Shown here: piece by piece, positions 42,868 through 51,745 of the stretch
Position numbering within the stretch: the first letter of the stretch is position 1
Layout of the letters: every line of letters begins with the position of its first letter
DNA from: Nocardia jejuensis NBRC 103114
GTDB taxonomy: Bacteria > Actinomycetota > Actinomycetes > Mycobacteriales > Mycobacteriaceae
DNA: 64,000 nt
Assembly: GCF_001613145.1 (NCBI RefSeq)
Contig: NZ_BDBU01000055.1
Span: 1 to 64,000 of the forward strand
Direction: 5' to 3'
The notes under the pieces: model-generated
Seen by the model: the letters and a program-made list of their open reading frames with translations, nothing else
Database searches by the model: none
What the model was told of the DNA's origin: nothing
Position numbers and translations under genes: made by a program

Positions 42868-43437
42868 TCAGCCGCCGACGATGGTGCTGCAGGCGAAGGT
42901 GATGTCGAACGTCGAGTTCTTGACCCCGGCAGTCGGATTGGTGAGGTCGGGAGCGCCGACGCCCTCGCCGGTGACGGTGTAGGTGTTGCCGCTCTTGGTG
43001 ACCTTGGCCGAACCGCCGGCCGCGCCGTTGCCGTAGCCGACCGCGTAGGGCATCCCGTTGGAGCCGCCCTTGCTACCGGCGATGCCGACCGCCTGCACGG
43101 TGTCGGAACCGGTGATGGTGGCGCTCACGCTGAGCTGGCCGTAGGTGGCGTTGCCGGTGTCGGTCAGGGCGAGGGCGAGGGTGTCGCCCTGCTTGGCGCA
43201 GGTGGTGTCGAACTTGGCGTCCAGGGCCTTGCCGTCGACCGTGGCGCTGGACTTGCCGGACGAGGCGGTGGTGCCGGGGGCCGCGCTGCCTGTGGAGGCG
43301 CTGCCGGTGGAGGCGGGGGCGGCCGAGGTGGACGACGAGCTGGAGTCGTCGCTGCTGCTGCAACCGGTGACCAGCAGCGCCATGGCGGCGGTCGCGGCGA
43401 AAGCGGCGGAGGTGAAGCGAATCTGCTTGGTGGTCAT
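42868..43437 (-). CDS. LpqH/19-kDa-type lipoprotein
   Basis: 189 residues. The signal peptide ends at lipobox LLVTGC (Cys26), followed by a Ser/Ala/Thr-rich linker of about 40 residues, a probable O-glycosylation region. The mature domain (VDGKALDAKFDTTCAKQGDTLALALTD...TFACSTIVGG) has the two-cysteine pattern of the mycobacterial 19-kDa antigen family. It is a surface lipoprotein; homologues are TLR2 agonists. It is divergent from the CHAT operon with 129 bp between. Confidence 0.87.
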   Translation of the reverse strand: MTTKQIRFTSAAFAATAAMALLVTGCSSSDDSSSSSTSAAPASTGSASTGSAAPGTTASSGKSSATVDGKALDAKFDTTCAKQGDTLALALTDTGNATYGQLSVSATITGSDTVQAVGIAGSKGGSNGMPYAVGYGNGAAGGSAKVTKSGNTYTVTGEGVGAPDLTNPTAGVKNSTFDITFACSTIVGG

Positions 43438-43566
43438 GATGTTTCCTCGTTCTCGATCTCCGGCTCTCCGGTGGAGCCGATGAGAGAACCGTAGAAAGAA
43501 CCGGTCGTCCTACCGATACCAACTTTCGGTGCCGCTGGGACGCGGAAACTCCGCTAACCTGGGCGA

Positions 43567-45015
43567 ATGCGTAGACCGAGAGCGATGGTGCTGGACGAGG
43601 TCTGGCGTCGTCTCGACGGTGTCGAGGCCCTGAGCGGGCCGCACGGCGGGCCGCTGCGGCGCACGGTGAAACTCGTGCTGGATCCGCTGGTGATCCGGCC
43701 CATGCAGCATCCCGAGTGCGCCGGATCCATCCTCGGCGCGGATGGGGCGGTATTGCTCGCCACGCGCATCCACGCCGCCGCGGATGTCCTGAGGGCCACC
43801 GCCGCCTGGTTCACGCTGCTGAAGCAGACCAGGCGGTCGCTGCGCATCACCGAGGGCAATGCCCAGGACATCTACTTCCAGCGGTGCTTCGAACTCGCCA
43901 CGATGCAGGGGACGCCGGACCCGGTGCGGGACCGCACCGCCGCCGAGGCCGCGCTGCTGGAGATCCACAATCTGACCGCCGGGCGGACGACCCAGGCGCT
44001 CAAGGGATATCTCGCCGATCCGATCCGGGCACAGGAACTCACCGAACTCATCCACACCGCGTGGCGGCGCCGGCCGCTGACCCCGACCCCCGACCACACC
44101 GTCGCGCTCACCGACCTCCTGAACGCCTGCGCCGCAAACCGTCTCGGTGAATCCGATCCCGATGTGGAGCTCGACGACCTGGTGGCGGCACACGTCGGCA
44201 CGCACACCGGAATCGCGCTGTGGCGGCAGCGGAACGGTGAGGGCGCATCGGAACTCGCCCCCACCGCACACCGCCTCGGCCTCACCGCCCACCACCTCCC
44301 CGACCCGCCCCGGGTAGGCGAATCGGCCTCGAAATCCAGCCTCGGCCTCCCCTTCGACCGCACCATCCACGAGCGCGTCTTCACCGTGCTGCAAGCCACG
44401 GGAGAACGCGCCGAACTCCCACCCATCTCCGAACTGGTCGCCGCCGAAATCGCCCGCTCCTGCGCCCCCTGGGCCCTGCTGGACGAATCACTCCGCGTAG
44501 CCGCCGCCGCGGGCGCGGTCCTGGCCCTGCAACTTCGCCCCATCGGCCCCGCCGCAGCGCCGCGCGCGACCGTGGTGCACGGATTCGGCACCCACGCGGG
44601 GAGTATCCACGCGGCCGAGGTGGCGGCAGCGCCCGCAGGCCCGGGGAGCGACGGCGCGGGCGGTTGCGGCACGGCCGCGGCCCGGGTGATCAACGGGCGG
44701 TGGCAGCGGGAAGCGTATGTGCTGCAGGCGCGTCGGATGGTGGTGCGAGAGGATGCGCCGGAGGCTTCGGGGCCGTTGGCGGGGATCGCGGCGGAGCTGC
44801 GGGTGCCGTGGCGGCCGTATGCGCGGCGGTTGTGGGTGCGGTTGCACGGGCGCGACGTGCGGGAGGTGCCGGTGTACGGGTCCGAGGAACTGTGGGATCT
44901 GCTGGACGGGGTGGCGCGATCGGTGATTCTGGATCACCGGATGCGGGTCAAGCGGGCACTGGCCGCGACTGCCGTTGCGGCTGAACTCGATCCGATGGAA
45001 TCGAGGGCGGGATGA
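43567..45015 (+). CDS. Uncharacterised protein, first gene of the TPR-CHAT operon
   Basis: 482 residues; I recognise no family. The N-terminal 230 residues look helical (VLDEVWRRLDGVEAL, ILGADGAVLLATRIHAAADVLRATAAWFTLLKQTRR). A central linker precedes a more structured C-terminal region ending in LWVRLHGRDVREVPVYGSEELWDLLDGVARSVILDHRMRVKRALAATAVAAEL. No signal peptide, membrane helix, Walker motif or nuclease motif is visible. The ATG is preceded by GCTAACCT 6 bp upstream, suggesting a leaderless transcript. It overlaps the next gene by 4 bp (ATGA). Confidence 0.8.
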   Translation: MRRPRAMVLDEVWRRLDGVEALSGPHGGPLRRTVKLVLDPLVIRPMQHPECAGSILGADGAVLLATRIHAAADVLRATAAWFTLLKQTRRSLRITEGNAQDIYFQRCFELATMQGTPDPVRDRTAAEAALLEIHNLTAGRTTQALKGYLADPIRAQELTELIHTAWRRRPLTPTPDHTVALTDLLNACAANRLGESDPDVELDDLVAAHVGTHTGIALWRQRNGEGASELAPTAHRLGLTAHHLPDPPRVGESASKSSLGLPFDRTIHERVFTVLQATGERAELPPISELVAAEIARSCAPWALLDESLRVAAAAGAVLALQLRPIGPAAAPRATVVHGFGTHAGSIHAAEVAAAPAGPGSDGAGGCGTAAARVINGRWQREAYVLQARRMVVREDAPEASGPLAGIAAELRVPWRPYARRLWVRLHGRDVREVPVYGSEELWDLLDGVARSVILDHRMRVKRALAATAVAAELDPMESRAG

Positions 45016-46325
45016 GCAACTCGGTGATGGAGATCCGGGACTTCGGTGATGGGCTGCGGGGGATCGTGCCACGGGGCTCTCAGGAGGTGCCCGGTGCGCC
45101 CGGTGGGCTGGACGCTGAGGGCACGCCGGGCACGCAGAGCACGCGGAGTGAGCAGGGACGGCCGGGACCAGCGGGACGGCGAGACGCGCCAGTGGTGCTG
45201 GACGCGGTGGCGGATCCCGACGTCATGGTGCTCGAGGTCGCCGGTGGGTATCTGACCTGGAACGTGCTTGCCGGACAGTTGATTCCGGCCGCAGTGATCG
45301 ACGACCCGGAGTTGGCGCAGGAGTGGGTGTGGGCTCTGTACGGGGAGCGCGTCGCCCTCGCTCTGGATGCCCACCGGACGCCTTCGGAAAGTCCGGCCGG
45401 TGCCGATGGTGTCGTGGACGAAATGCCCGCCGGCAGTTCGGCAGGCGCCGCGGGTGAGGCCGATGCCGAGGTTGCGCGTGCCGTCGGCGCTGGTGACGGT
45501 GCGGGCGAGGTCGCTGACGGTGTGATCGGTTCGGGACCTGTCGACGGTGCGGGCGGTGTGAGCGCGGGCGAGCTGTGGGCGGAGCCCGGGTCGCCCGCGC
45601 TGGCGGCGAGTGCGTGGCGACTGGCGTACGCGCACTGGGCTTCTCGATGGTGGCCCGCTTCCACGCTGGACTCGATCGCTCCGCTGGATTCGGTGCTGCT
45701 GGATCGGGAGATCGCCGCGTTGACCGAGGAGTGCGAGTCGCTGGTCGACGGTGCGGACGCCGTCGTGGCGGAGGCGCCCGCGAGTGTCGAAACCTTCCCC
45801 AGGGCTTCGGATTACGCGCTGGCGGCGGGTGAGGGCGACCGTGGCGGGATGGTGCTCGCGCGCGGTGCGGGGGGCTGGGATTGGCGGCGCTGCCCGCCCG
45901 GGCTGGTCGATGCGTCCGAGCGGGCCGTGTCCTGGCAGGTGGTTCGGGACGCGGGTGTGACCACGGTCGCCGTCAGTGCTGTCGCCGCACCCGGCGGGCC
46001 CGCCGACTTGCCCGCGTACCTGCGGCCGTGGGCCCGAATCCACACGGCCGGAGGGGTTGTGGATGCCGAGCTGCGGTCGGTCGGTGGTGCCTGGGTCGGC
46101 GAAGCATTCCTGCCGACCGTGGGCCGGGCGGGCCGCGTGGACCTCTATCTTCCGGGCTTCGGAGTCGCGGAGGACACCGACCCGGCCGCCCCGGAGCTGC
46201 GCCGCGAAATCCGCGAGTTCGCCTCCGCCCGACTCCGATACGCCGCTGAACCCGCCGACGACCGCTCCCCGAGCGCCCCGCTCCTCGCCGAGATCGCCGC
46301 CGCCGCAGAGGATTCGGACTTCTGA
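45012..46325 (+). CDS. Uncharacterised acidic protein, second gene of the TPR-CHAT operon
   Basis: 437 residues; no family recognised. Its opening EIRDFGDGLRGIVPRG is followed by a Gly/Pro linker, a folded-looking segment (VMVLEVAGGYLTWNVLAGQLIPAAVIDDPELAQEWVWALYGERVALAL), a second Ala/Gly/Asp-rich linker near 130-185, and a C-terminal half with RAVSWQVVRDAGVTTVAVSAVAAPGGPADLPAYLRPWARI. The low-complexity linkers and acidic character suggest a multi-domain scaffold or substrate. It ends 1 bp before the TPR gene. Confidence 0.78.
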   Translation: MSNSVMEIRDFGDGLRGIVPRGSQEVPGAPGGLDAEGTPGTQSTRSEQGRPGPAGRRDAPVVLDAVADPDVMVLEVAGGYLTWNVLAGQLIPAAVIDDPELAQEWVWALYGERVALALDAHRTPSESPAGADGVVDEMPAGSSAGAAGEADAEVARAVGAGDGAGEVADGVIGSGPVDGAGGVSAGELWAEPGSPALAASAWRLAYAHWASRWWPASTLDSIAPLDSVLLDREIAALTEECESLVDGADAVVAEAPASVETFPRASDYALAAGEGDRGGMVLARGAGGWDWRRCPPGLVDASERAVSWQVVRDAGVTTVAVSAVAAPGGPADLPAYLRPWARIHTAGGVVDAELRSVGGAWVGEAFLPTVGRAGRVDLYLPGFGVAEDTDPAAPELRREIREFASARLRYAAEPADDRSPSAPLLAEIAAAAEDSDF

Positions 46326-46326
46326 G

Positions 46327-48015
46327 ATGGAGGTGGACGATGTGGGCCGAGGCGGCTCGGCCAACCCTGGCCCCGGCAGCGGTAGCAGCGCCGGTGCGGC
46401 CCAGTGGCCCGGCGAACCCGGCGCCCCCGGCAGCGTTGCCCGGCCTGTGACGAACGGCGCGGTCGAGCGCGGTGGCATCGGCGACGCGGGGCGCGAGGTT
46501 GCCTCGAGAACCGGTGCCGAGGGCGGCGCTCCGGAGTCGCCGGTGTTGCGGGCGGGGGCGGAGGCCATGGCCCGGGGGGAGTTGCGGGAGGCATTGCGGA
46601 TATTCGATGACGCCGTGATCACCGAGAGCGGTGACTATCGGGTGTGCGCGATGGTGGACGCCGCCTGTGTGACAAACCAATTGGGGGACCACGCGGGGGC
46701 CGTGGTGCGCTTTCGCGCGGCGTTGGCGCAGATGCCGGTGGTCGCTCCGCGCATGCGCCCGGCGGCGCTGATCAATCTGTCGCAGGCGCTGCAGTATCTC
46801 GGGGATCTGGACGCGGGACAGGCGGTGTTGGAACAAGCGCGGGAACTGCTCGCGGCTCAGGATGCCCCGGGGGATCTGCGGTTCGCGTGCCTGGTGTCCT
46901 TGACCGCGGTGGCGCTGTATCGGCAACAGTGGTCGCACGCGATCGAGCTGGCGAACGAATCCCTGGATGCCGCAGGACGATTCGATCCGGACAAGGTCGG
47001 ACATCCGCTGATGAACCTGGCGGCGGCGCACTTCGAGACAGGTCGCTGGGAGCTCGCCGAGGACTTCGCGCTCCAGGCGCTGGACGCGTTCGCCGCCGCC
47101 GGGGATCGCGACGGCATCGCCGAGACCCGCCAGAATCTCGCCGTGATGCTCACGCGCTCCGGCCGTTTCCAGGACGCGGAGCCGCTGCTGCTCGAGGCGC
47201 AGGAGCACTTCGATGCCGCCGGTGTCGGTCACCGCGCCGGAATCGGCTGGAAGATCATGGGTTTCATCGCCGAACAGCGCGCCGACCTCGATACCGCGAC
47301 CATTCGCTACCGCCAGGCGCTGTCCCGATTCGAGGCATCCGGAGCGATCATCGACGCCGCCGACGTGCGCACCCGCCTTGCCACCGTCGCCTACACCGCC
47401 GGACAGTACGAGGACGGCGAAGCCGAACTGGCCGCCGCCCGCACCATTTACGCCGAGCGGGGCCTGGGCCTGCTGTGCGCCCAACTCGACTATTGGCACG
47501 CGGGCCTGCTGGAACCACTCGTCCAGACGGTTCCGGGCCTTCTCCCGCGCGCAGTGGATCTGGCGGTCCCCGCCGCCCTGGCCCTGGACGCCGTCCGCAG
47601 CGAACTGCCCGACGGCGCCCAGCGCGAAACCTGGAACCGGCGCATCGCCGATCCCGCGCTCCGCTTCGCCTTCCGCTACGCGTACCTCGCGGGTGACGCC
47701 CGGCTCGTCGCGGATCTCATCGAAACATGCTGCGCCGGAACAACTCTCGACCTGAATAGAATCTCCGGCACCACACCTCCCGTCGATCTGCCGGACCCGC
47801 TCGAGCCCCCGGTCGCCAGCATCGATCCGGTCAACGACGCCCTCCAACTGGGCACGGCCCTGGCCGCCGTAGCCGCGGGCGCGGGCCTGCCGGTAGCCCC
47901 ACCCCCGCACATCGCGGTAGCCCCCGACGGCCACATCGCCCTGGCCGCCTGGATCGCCGCCGCCGAACAACGCTACGGCCGCCGCCTCCGCGACGACCGG
48001 GTGATCCGATCATGA
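46327..48015 (+). CDS. Tetratricopeptide-repeat protein, third gene of the TPR-CHAT operon
   Basis: 562 residues from ATG 46327, directly after the preceding stop. A Gly/Pro-rich N-terminus of about 70 residues is followed by roughly eight TPR units between 75 and 390, for example AGAEAMARGELREALRIF, LINLSQALQYLGDLDAGQAV, LMNLAAAHFETGRWELAEDF and RQNLAVMLTRSGRFQDAEPL. The C-terminal 170 residues are different and include a proline-rich linker (PPVDLPDPLEPPVASIDPV). TPR proteins beside CHAT proteases usually regulate them or recruit substrates. No catalytic residues are visible. Confidence 0.9.
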   Translation: MEVDDVGRGGSANPGPGSGSSAGAAQWPGEPGAPGSVARPVTNGAVERGGIGDAGREVASRTGAEGGAPESPVLRAGAEAMARGELREALRIFDDAVITESGDYRVCAMVDAACVTNQLGDHAGAVVRFRAALAQMPVVAPRMRPAALINLSQALQYLGDLDAGQAVLEQARELLAAQDAPGDLRFACLVSLTAVALYRQQWSHAIELANESLDAAGRFDPDKVGHPLMNLAAAHFETGRWELAEDFALQALDAFAAAGDRDGIAETRQNLAVMLTRSGRFQDAEPLLLEAQEHFDAAGVGHRAGIGWKIMGFIAEQRADLDTATIRYRQALSRFEASGAIIDAADVRTRLATVAYTAGQYEDGEAELAAARTIYAERGLGLLCAQLDYWHAGLLEPLVQTVPGLLPRAVDLAVPAALALDAVRSELPDGAQRETWNRRIADPALRFAFRYAYLAGDARLVADLIETCCAGTTLDLNRISGTTPPVDLPDPLEPPVASIDPVNDALQLGTALAAVAAGAGLPVAPPPHIAVAPDGHIALAAWIAAAEQRYGRRLRDDRVIRS

Positions 48016-48046
48016 CGCATCGGATGCGGCACGACCTTCGGGCGGA

Positions 48047-49318
48047 ATGCCGATGACAGGCGAGCGGCCGACCGCGGTGGTGCGGATGGCGGATGCGGGG
48101 GATCTGTATGTGACATGGCGGTGGGAGGACGGGAGTGCCGAGGGCGGGGTCGGGGTGGTTCCCGAGGAGCAGGTGCGGGAGGCGGTGCGGCGGTTCTCGG
48201 AGGCGTTGCCCGCGCCGGGGATGGTGAACGGGCTCGAATCGGCGTTGACCACTGGGGAATTGGCGAGCTACGCGGCCGAGAACGAGCTGGCGCAGCTGCT
48301 TTCCGGGACCTTCCTGCCGTACCAGCTGGCGGTGCGGCTGTACGAGCTGTATGTGGCGGGGGTCAGACCGCTGATTCGGATTCAACCGTCGCCGCGGGTG
48401 GCACAGATTCCGTGGGAGCTGATCGCACCGGATCCCGGTGTGCGGCTGGTGGAGATCGCCGACGTGAGTGTTCTCGCCCCGCCGGGGATCGTGCACGCAC
48501 CGGCTCGGGTGGCTTGGTCGTGGGAGCAGACGCGGGAGCTGCCGGTGGTGGCGATTCTCGATCCGCGAATTCCGGGCTTCAGGGCCGATTCCGCGCTGGG
48601 ATCGGTACTCGGGCGAATGGATTCGGCCGCGCCGCTGGCCCGGCTGGTGGCCGGGTACGCGCGGCAGGATCGGCTGATCCCGGCCGTGGACGATGCGCTC
48701 GCCGCCTTCCGGCGCACGGATGTGGATCGGAACTGGCTGGGAAAGATGTTGCACGAGGGCGCATCTCGACTGCTGTACGTCGGGCACGTGACCGCCGCGG
48801 CGCCGGCCTCGGGTCGAAGCGAGACGGCCACCATGCATTTGGCGTGCACCGCCGATACGACCGGATTCGCCGCCGCCCAACGCGACCACCGCCCACTATC
48901 GGCTCGGGATCTGCTGCTGGGCACCCACACCCTCGCGGACGACCCGCGCAGCGGTCCCCAACTGTGGCCCTTCCCGAGCCGGGTGGCACTCGTGGCCTGC
49001 GAGAGCGGCGGTGATCTGCGCTTCGGCGAGGCGCTGGGTCTGGTCGCCGCGATGATCACCGGCGGCGCGGAGCTGGTCACCGCCGGGCGCTGGCCCCTGC
49101 CCACCGATCTCGCCTTCCAGCGCCTGGGCGGCGCACCGGCGCACACTCGGCCGCTGCAGGATGCGGTGTGCGCCATCGACTCCGCGCACGAGCAACCGGA
49201 CCCGGTACTGGCCCTGAACAACTGGCAGCGAACGCGACTGGCGCACTGGCGCGAAAGCGGCCGCATCGAGGATTCCCCGATCGCCTGGGCGGCCTTCGCC
49301 ACCGTCGACGCCCGCTGA
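48047..49318 (+). CDS. CHAT-domain (caspase-like) cysteine protease
   Basis: 423 residues. The CHAT peptidase signature is complete: IPWELIAP at 121-128, catalytic H247 in LLYVGHVTAAAP and nucleophile C318 in VALVACESGGD, followed by FGEALGLVAAMITGGAELVTAGRWPLPTD, the conserved segment that follows the cysteine in this clan CD family. The N-terminal 110 residues are a separate all-alpha/beta region with no assignment. It lies 31 bp after the TPR gene (weak site GGGCGGA before ATG 48047) and is the last gene of the four. CHAT proteases are typically activated by a partner and cut a specific neighbour protein. Confidence 0.9.
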   Translation: MPMTGERPTAVVRMADAGDLYVTWRWEDGSAEGGVGVVPEEQVREAVRRFSEALPAPGMVNGLESALTTGELASYAAENELAQLLSGTFLPYQLAVRLYELYVAGVRPLIRIQPSPRVAQIPWELIAPDPGVRLVEIADVSVLAPPGIVHAPARVAWSWEQTRELPVVAILDPRIPGFRADSALGSVLGRMDSAAPLARLVAGYARQDRLIPAVDDALAAFRRTDVDRNWLGKMLHEGASRLLYVGHVTAAAPASGRSETATMHLACTADTTGFAAAQRDHRPLSARDLLLGTHTLADDPRSGPQLWPFPSRVALVACESGGDLRFGEALGLVAAMITGGAELVTAGRWPLPTDLAFQRLGGAPAHTRPLQDAVCAIDSAHEQPDPVLALNNWQRTRLAHWRESGRIEDSPIAWAAFATVDAR

Positions 49319-49354
49319 TCCGAGAGCCCGCGCCGCCGCACTCCGCCCGACGGT

Positions 49355-49414
49355 GCCCCGAAAACCTCAGCCCCGAAAACCTGAGCCCCGAAAAGCGCAG
49401 CCCCGATAACTCGG
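49355..49414. repeat. Four 15-bp direct repeats downstream of the CHAT gene
   Basis: Four 15-bp units starting GCCCCGAAAA: units 1 and 2 are GCCCCGAAAACCTCA and GCCCCGAAAACCTGA, unit 3 ends AGCGCA, unit 4 is more diverged (GCCCCGATAACTCGG). They lie in the intergenic region 37 bp after the CHAT stop. Confidence 0.85.
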
Positions 49415-49485
49415 GGGTCGCGAGACGATAACGCCGCCAAGCACTTTCCGATTTCACGGACGTGGTTTCGAGAGTGGAGGGCAGT

Positions 49486-50832
49486 GTGGCGCGTTTCAGG
49501 ACCGGCCGTTTCCGGACCGGTGCCGTGGTGGCGGTGCTGACCGCGGGCGTGATGCTGGCAGTTAGCCCGATGGCGTCAGCCGCGCCCGCCACCGGAGACG
49601 GACTGAAGCATTGCGCGGTGAGCGACGGGCGGCAACCCGAGACCGCGACCCCCGAGGAGGTGGGAGTGGATTCGGCGGCACTGCGAGAGGCGGTCACGCT
49701 CGCATCGGATCCGACCCGTTTCACCTTCCAGGTGTTCCGCAACAACTGTCTGATCGCGGGCGGTCCGAACAATCAGCAGGCGGGCGGCGTCGCGTGGAAT
49801 CTGTGGAGCAGCACCAAGAGCGTGGTGTCCATGGTCACCGGTGTCGCCGTGTCGGAGGGGAAACTGCGGGTCGATGACCCGATCGACAGCTATCTGCCTG
49901 CGGGACTGGGGGATTCGTCCCACCGGGCGATCACGATCCGCAGTCTGCTCACCGAGACCTCGGGTATGGAGGTGGCCGTCGCGTCGGAGGGTGTGACCGG
50001 TCTGGTGCAGCTGGACCCGAATGTGGTCGCCCAGGCGCTGGGTATGCCGATCGTGAACCCTCAGGGCGCCGAATGGCAGTACAGCCAGCGTGCCATCGAC
50101 CTGCTCGCGTACGTGGTGCAGCGAGCCGTCGGCGAGGACTTCCAAGCCTATGCGCAGCGAAAGCTGTTCGACCCCTTGGGCATCCGGCAGGGTGACTATC
50201 ACTGGGCACGAGACCGCAGTGACAACACCTACGGCTACGCGCACCTTGTCCTGCCGCCGAACGATTTCGCGAAGCTCGGTCTGCTGCTGACCGACAATGG
50301 CAATTGGCATGGGAACCAGCTGATTTCGACCGCCTACCTCGACCAGGCGCGCACGCCGACCGAGGCCAACCCCTGTTACGGGTTCCTGTTCACGGTCAAC
50401 GGCCCCGGCTGCGACGCGGCGTTCCCCGGTCTGCCCAAGGACGCCTACCAGATGTCGGGAATGATGCGACAGGACAATTTCATCGTGCCCAGCCTCGGCC
50501 TGCTGGTCAGCTGGACGGGAATCACGGTGCCCGGCGGCGCGGTCAGCTTCCCGCACGATGTGCTGCGCGCCCTGACCGGTGCGTTCCGGTCGCCGACGCT
50601 GGCCGATCCGGGCCCCTATCAGCAGCATCCCGATATCAGCCTGGCCGATCCGATGATCATGAACCCCGATGCCACGTATGCCGCACTCGGCCTGGGCCCG
50701 ATGGCGTATCCCGGCTGCGGGTTCCTGAGCTGCCTCGGCGCACCGCTCACCCGGCCCTTCGCCGACTGGCCCGCGGGATGCTTCATTCTCGGCTGCGTGG
50801 GCGCGGATCCGGGGACGCCGGGTATTCGCTGA
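49486..50832 (+). CDS. Secreted class C beta-lactamase-fold serine hydrolase
   Basis: 448 residues from GTG 49486, with GGAGGG 4 nt upstream. A signal peptide (TGAVVAVLTAGVMLAVSPMASAAP) precedes a serine hydrolase domain: nucleophile S108-S-T-K111 (NLWSSTKSVV), Y199-S-Q in place of YxN, and DDPIDSYLPAG typical of beta-lactamase-related esterases/peptidases. The C-terminal 80 residues form a cysteine-containing tail (YPGCGFLSCLG, WPAGCFILGCVG). The substrate is unknown; cell-wall peptides or esters are plausible. Confidence 0.87.
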   Translation: MARFRTGRFRTGAVVAVLTAGVMLAVSPMASAAPATGDGLKHCAVSDGRQPETATPEEVGVDSAALREAVTLASDPTRFTFQVFRNNCLIAGGPNNQQAGGVAWNLWSSTKSVVSMVTGVAVSEGKLRVDDPIDSYLPAGLGDSSHRAITIRSLLTETSGMEVAVASEGVTGLVQLDPNVVAQALGMPIVNPQGAEWQYSQRAIDLLAYVVQRAVGEDFQAYAQRKLFDPLGIRQGDYHWARDRSDNTYGYAHLVLPPNDFAKLGLLLTDNGNWHGNQLISTAYLDQARTPTEANPCYGFLFTVNGPGCDAAFPGLPKDAYQMSGMMRQDNFIVPSLGLLVSWTGITVPGGAVSFPHDVLRALTGAFRSPTLADPGPYQQHPDISLADPMIMNPDATYAALGLGPMAYPGCGFLSCLGAPLTRPFADWPAGCFILGCVGADPGTPGIR

Positions 50833-50914
50833 GAGCGCATCGCGTTGATCACATGTTCAACGCGATTGAGGCGTGGGTTCGTACACCGAACCGTCCCGCG
50901 CCCTACCGTTGAGT

Positions 50915-51373
50915 ATGCGCACATCGGTTCACCTGCTGCTTTTCGTCTGCGCGATCGTCATGGCCGTTGGGGTCTTCTTTCCGCTGCTGGGCCCCATCGA
51001 CGCACGGAACGTTCAGTTCGCCGACCTGCGGAACGGGTTCCCCACCGGGAGTTCGCTGGACCAGATCGGCTCGCAGTCCGGCGGCTTCTTCGGCTCCCTG
51101 ATGGCCGGGCTGCTCGGCGCCGCGCTGTTGATCCTCATCGCGGCCCTGAGCGGTTTCCGACTGATCGGCTGGGTCGGCAACCTCGCCGGGCTGGCCGGAT
51201 TCGGCGTGCTGGGCTGGCGGCTGTACCAGGTTGCCGAGCAGCAGCTGCGCGAGGATTACCGCACCCTGATCGAGGGGTCGTGGGGGCTGTATCTGGTCGG
51301 CGGGGCGCTCGTCGTCTCGTTCTTCCTGCTTTCGTCCCCGCGCGAGCGCCGCGTGTCGCAGCCTGTGCGCTGA
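50915..51373 (+). CDS. Small four-helix membrane protein, function unknown
   Basis: 152 residues from ATG 50915. Four hydrophobic segments: VHLLLFVCAIVMAVGVFFPLL, SLMAGLLGAALLILIAALSGF, WVGNLAGLAGFGVLGWRL and LYLVGGALVVSFFLLSS, with an extracytoplasmic loop of about 35 residues after the first. No family recognised. The sequence CTACCGTTGA directly upstream is repeated in front of the 34-codon gene at 51542, hinting at a shared promoter class. Confidence 0.75.
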   Translation: MRTSVHLLLFVCAIVMAVGVFFPLLGPIDARNVQFADLRNGFPTGSSLDQIGSQSGGFFGSLMAGLLGAALLILIAALSGFRLIGWVGNLAGLAGFGVLGWRLYQVAEQQLREDYRTLIEGSWGLYLVGGALVVSFFLLSSPRERRVSQPVR

Positions 51374-51541
51374 GAGTTGAACCACTCTCGCCGGGTGGCT
51401 CGACGGGTTCACCAGGTGGGGGAGCCGTCGTGTGACGGGGGCTACAGGCGATGGGGGCAGTGAGTCGATTCATGGTGCGGACCGTTAGCCCATGTAACTA
51501 CCGTTGATCGGCGAAACGGTTCCGACTCGAAAGTAGAACAC

Positions 51542-51646
51542 ATGCCGATCATCAACCTCGGTTCCGCCGCTCTCGATCTGGCGAACTCGGTCACCGCTCT
51601 CGCGGCCAACGTCACCTACCTGCTGCACGCCTGGGGTCTTGCCTGA
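51542..51646 (+). CDS. 34-codon gene for a short amphipathic peptide
   Basis: ATG 51542 to TGA 51646. The peptide begins MPIINLGSAALDLANSV and ends LLHAWGLA; most of it fits an amphipathic helix with no lysine, arginine or signal cleavage site. An independent promoter-like region with a short inverted repeat (ACCGTT / AACGGT, 51500-51520) lies upstream and a strong terminator begins 30 bp after the stop, both arguing for a real transcript. Very short helical envelope proteins are known in related genera (PorA/PorH in Corynebacterium), but similarity here is only of size and character. Confidence 0.5.
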   Translation: MPIINLGSAALDLANSVTALAANVTYLLHAWGLA

Positions 51647-51675
51647 GCGTTCACACGCTCGCTCCAGCGAATCTC

Positions 51676-51709
51676 GGCCCGCCCGTTCCGGTTTCGGAAC
51701 CGGCGGGCC
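51676..51709 (+). terminator. Strong hairpin terminator after the 34-codon gene
   Basis: GGCCCGCCCGTTCCG / CGGAACCGGCGGGCC, a 15-bp stem with one mismatch and loop GTTT, followed by GTATCGTTTCC. It also serves the convergent tetR gene ending at 51746. Confidence 0.75.
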
Positions 51710-51745
51710 GTATCGTTTCCGGACTACCGAAACCGATGCGCCGAA

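Noticed and set aside
43567..46325. Gasdermin or pore-forming partner for the CHAT protease
   Set aside because: Neither unassigned protein shows membrane segments, an N-terminal acylation site or gasdermin-like length (about 260 residues).
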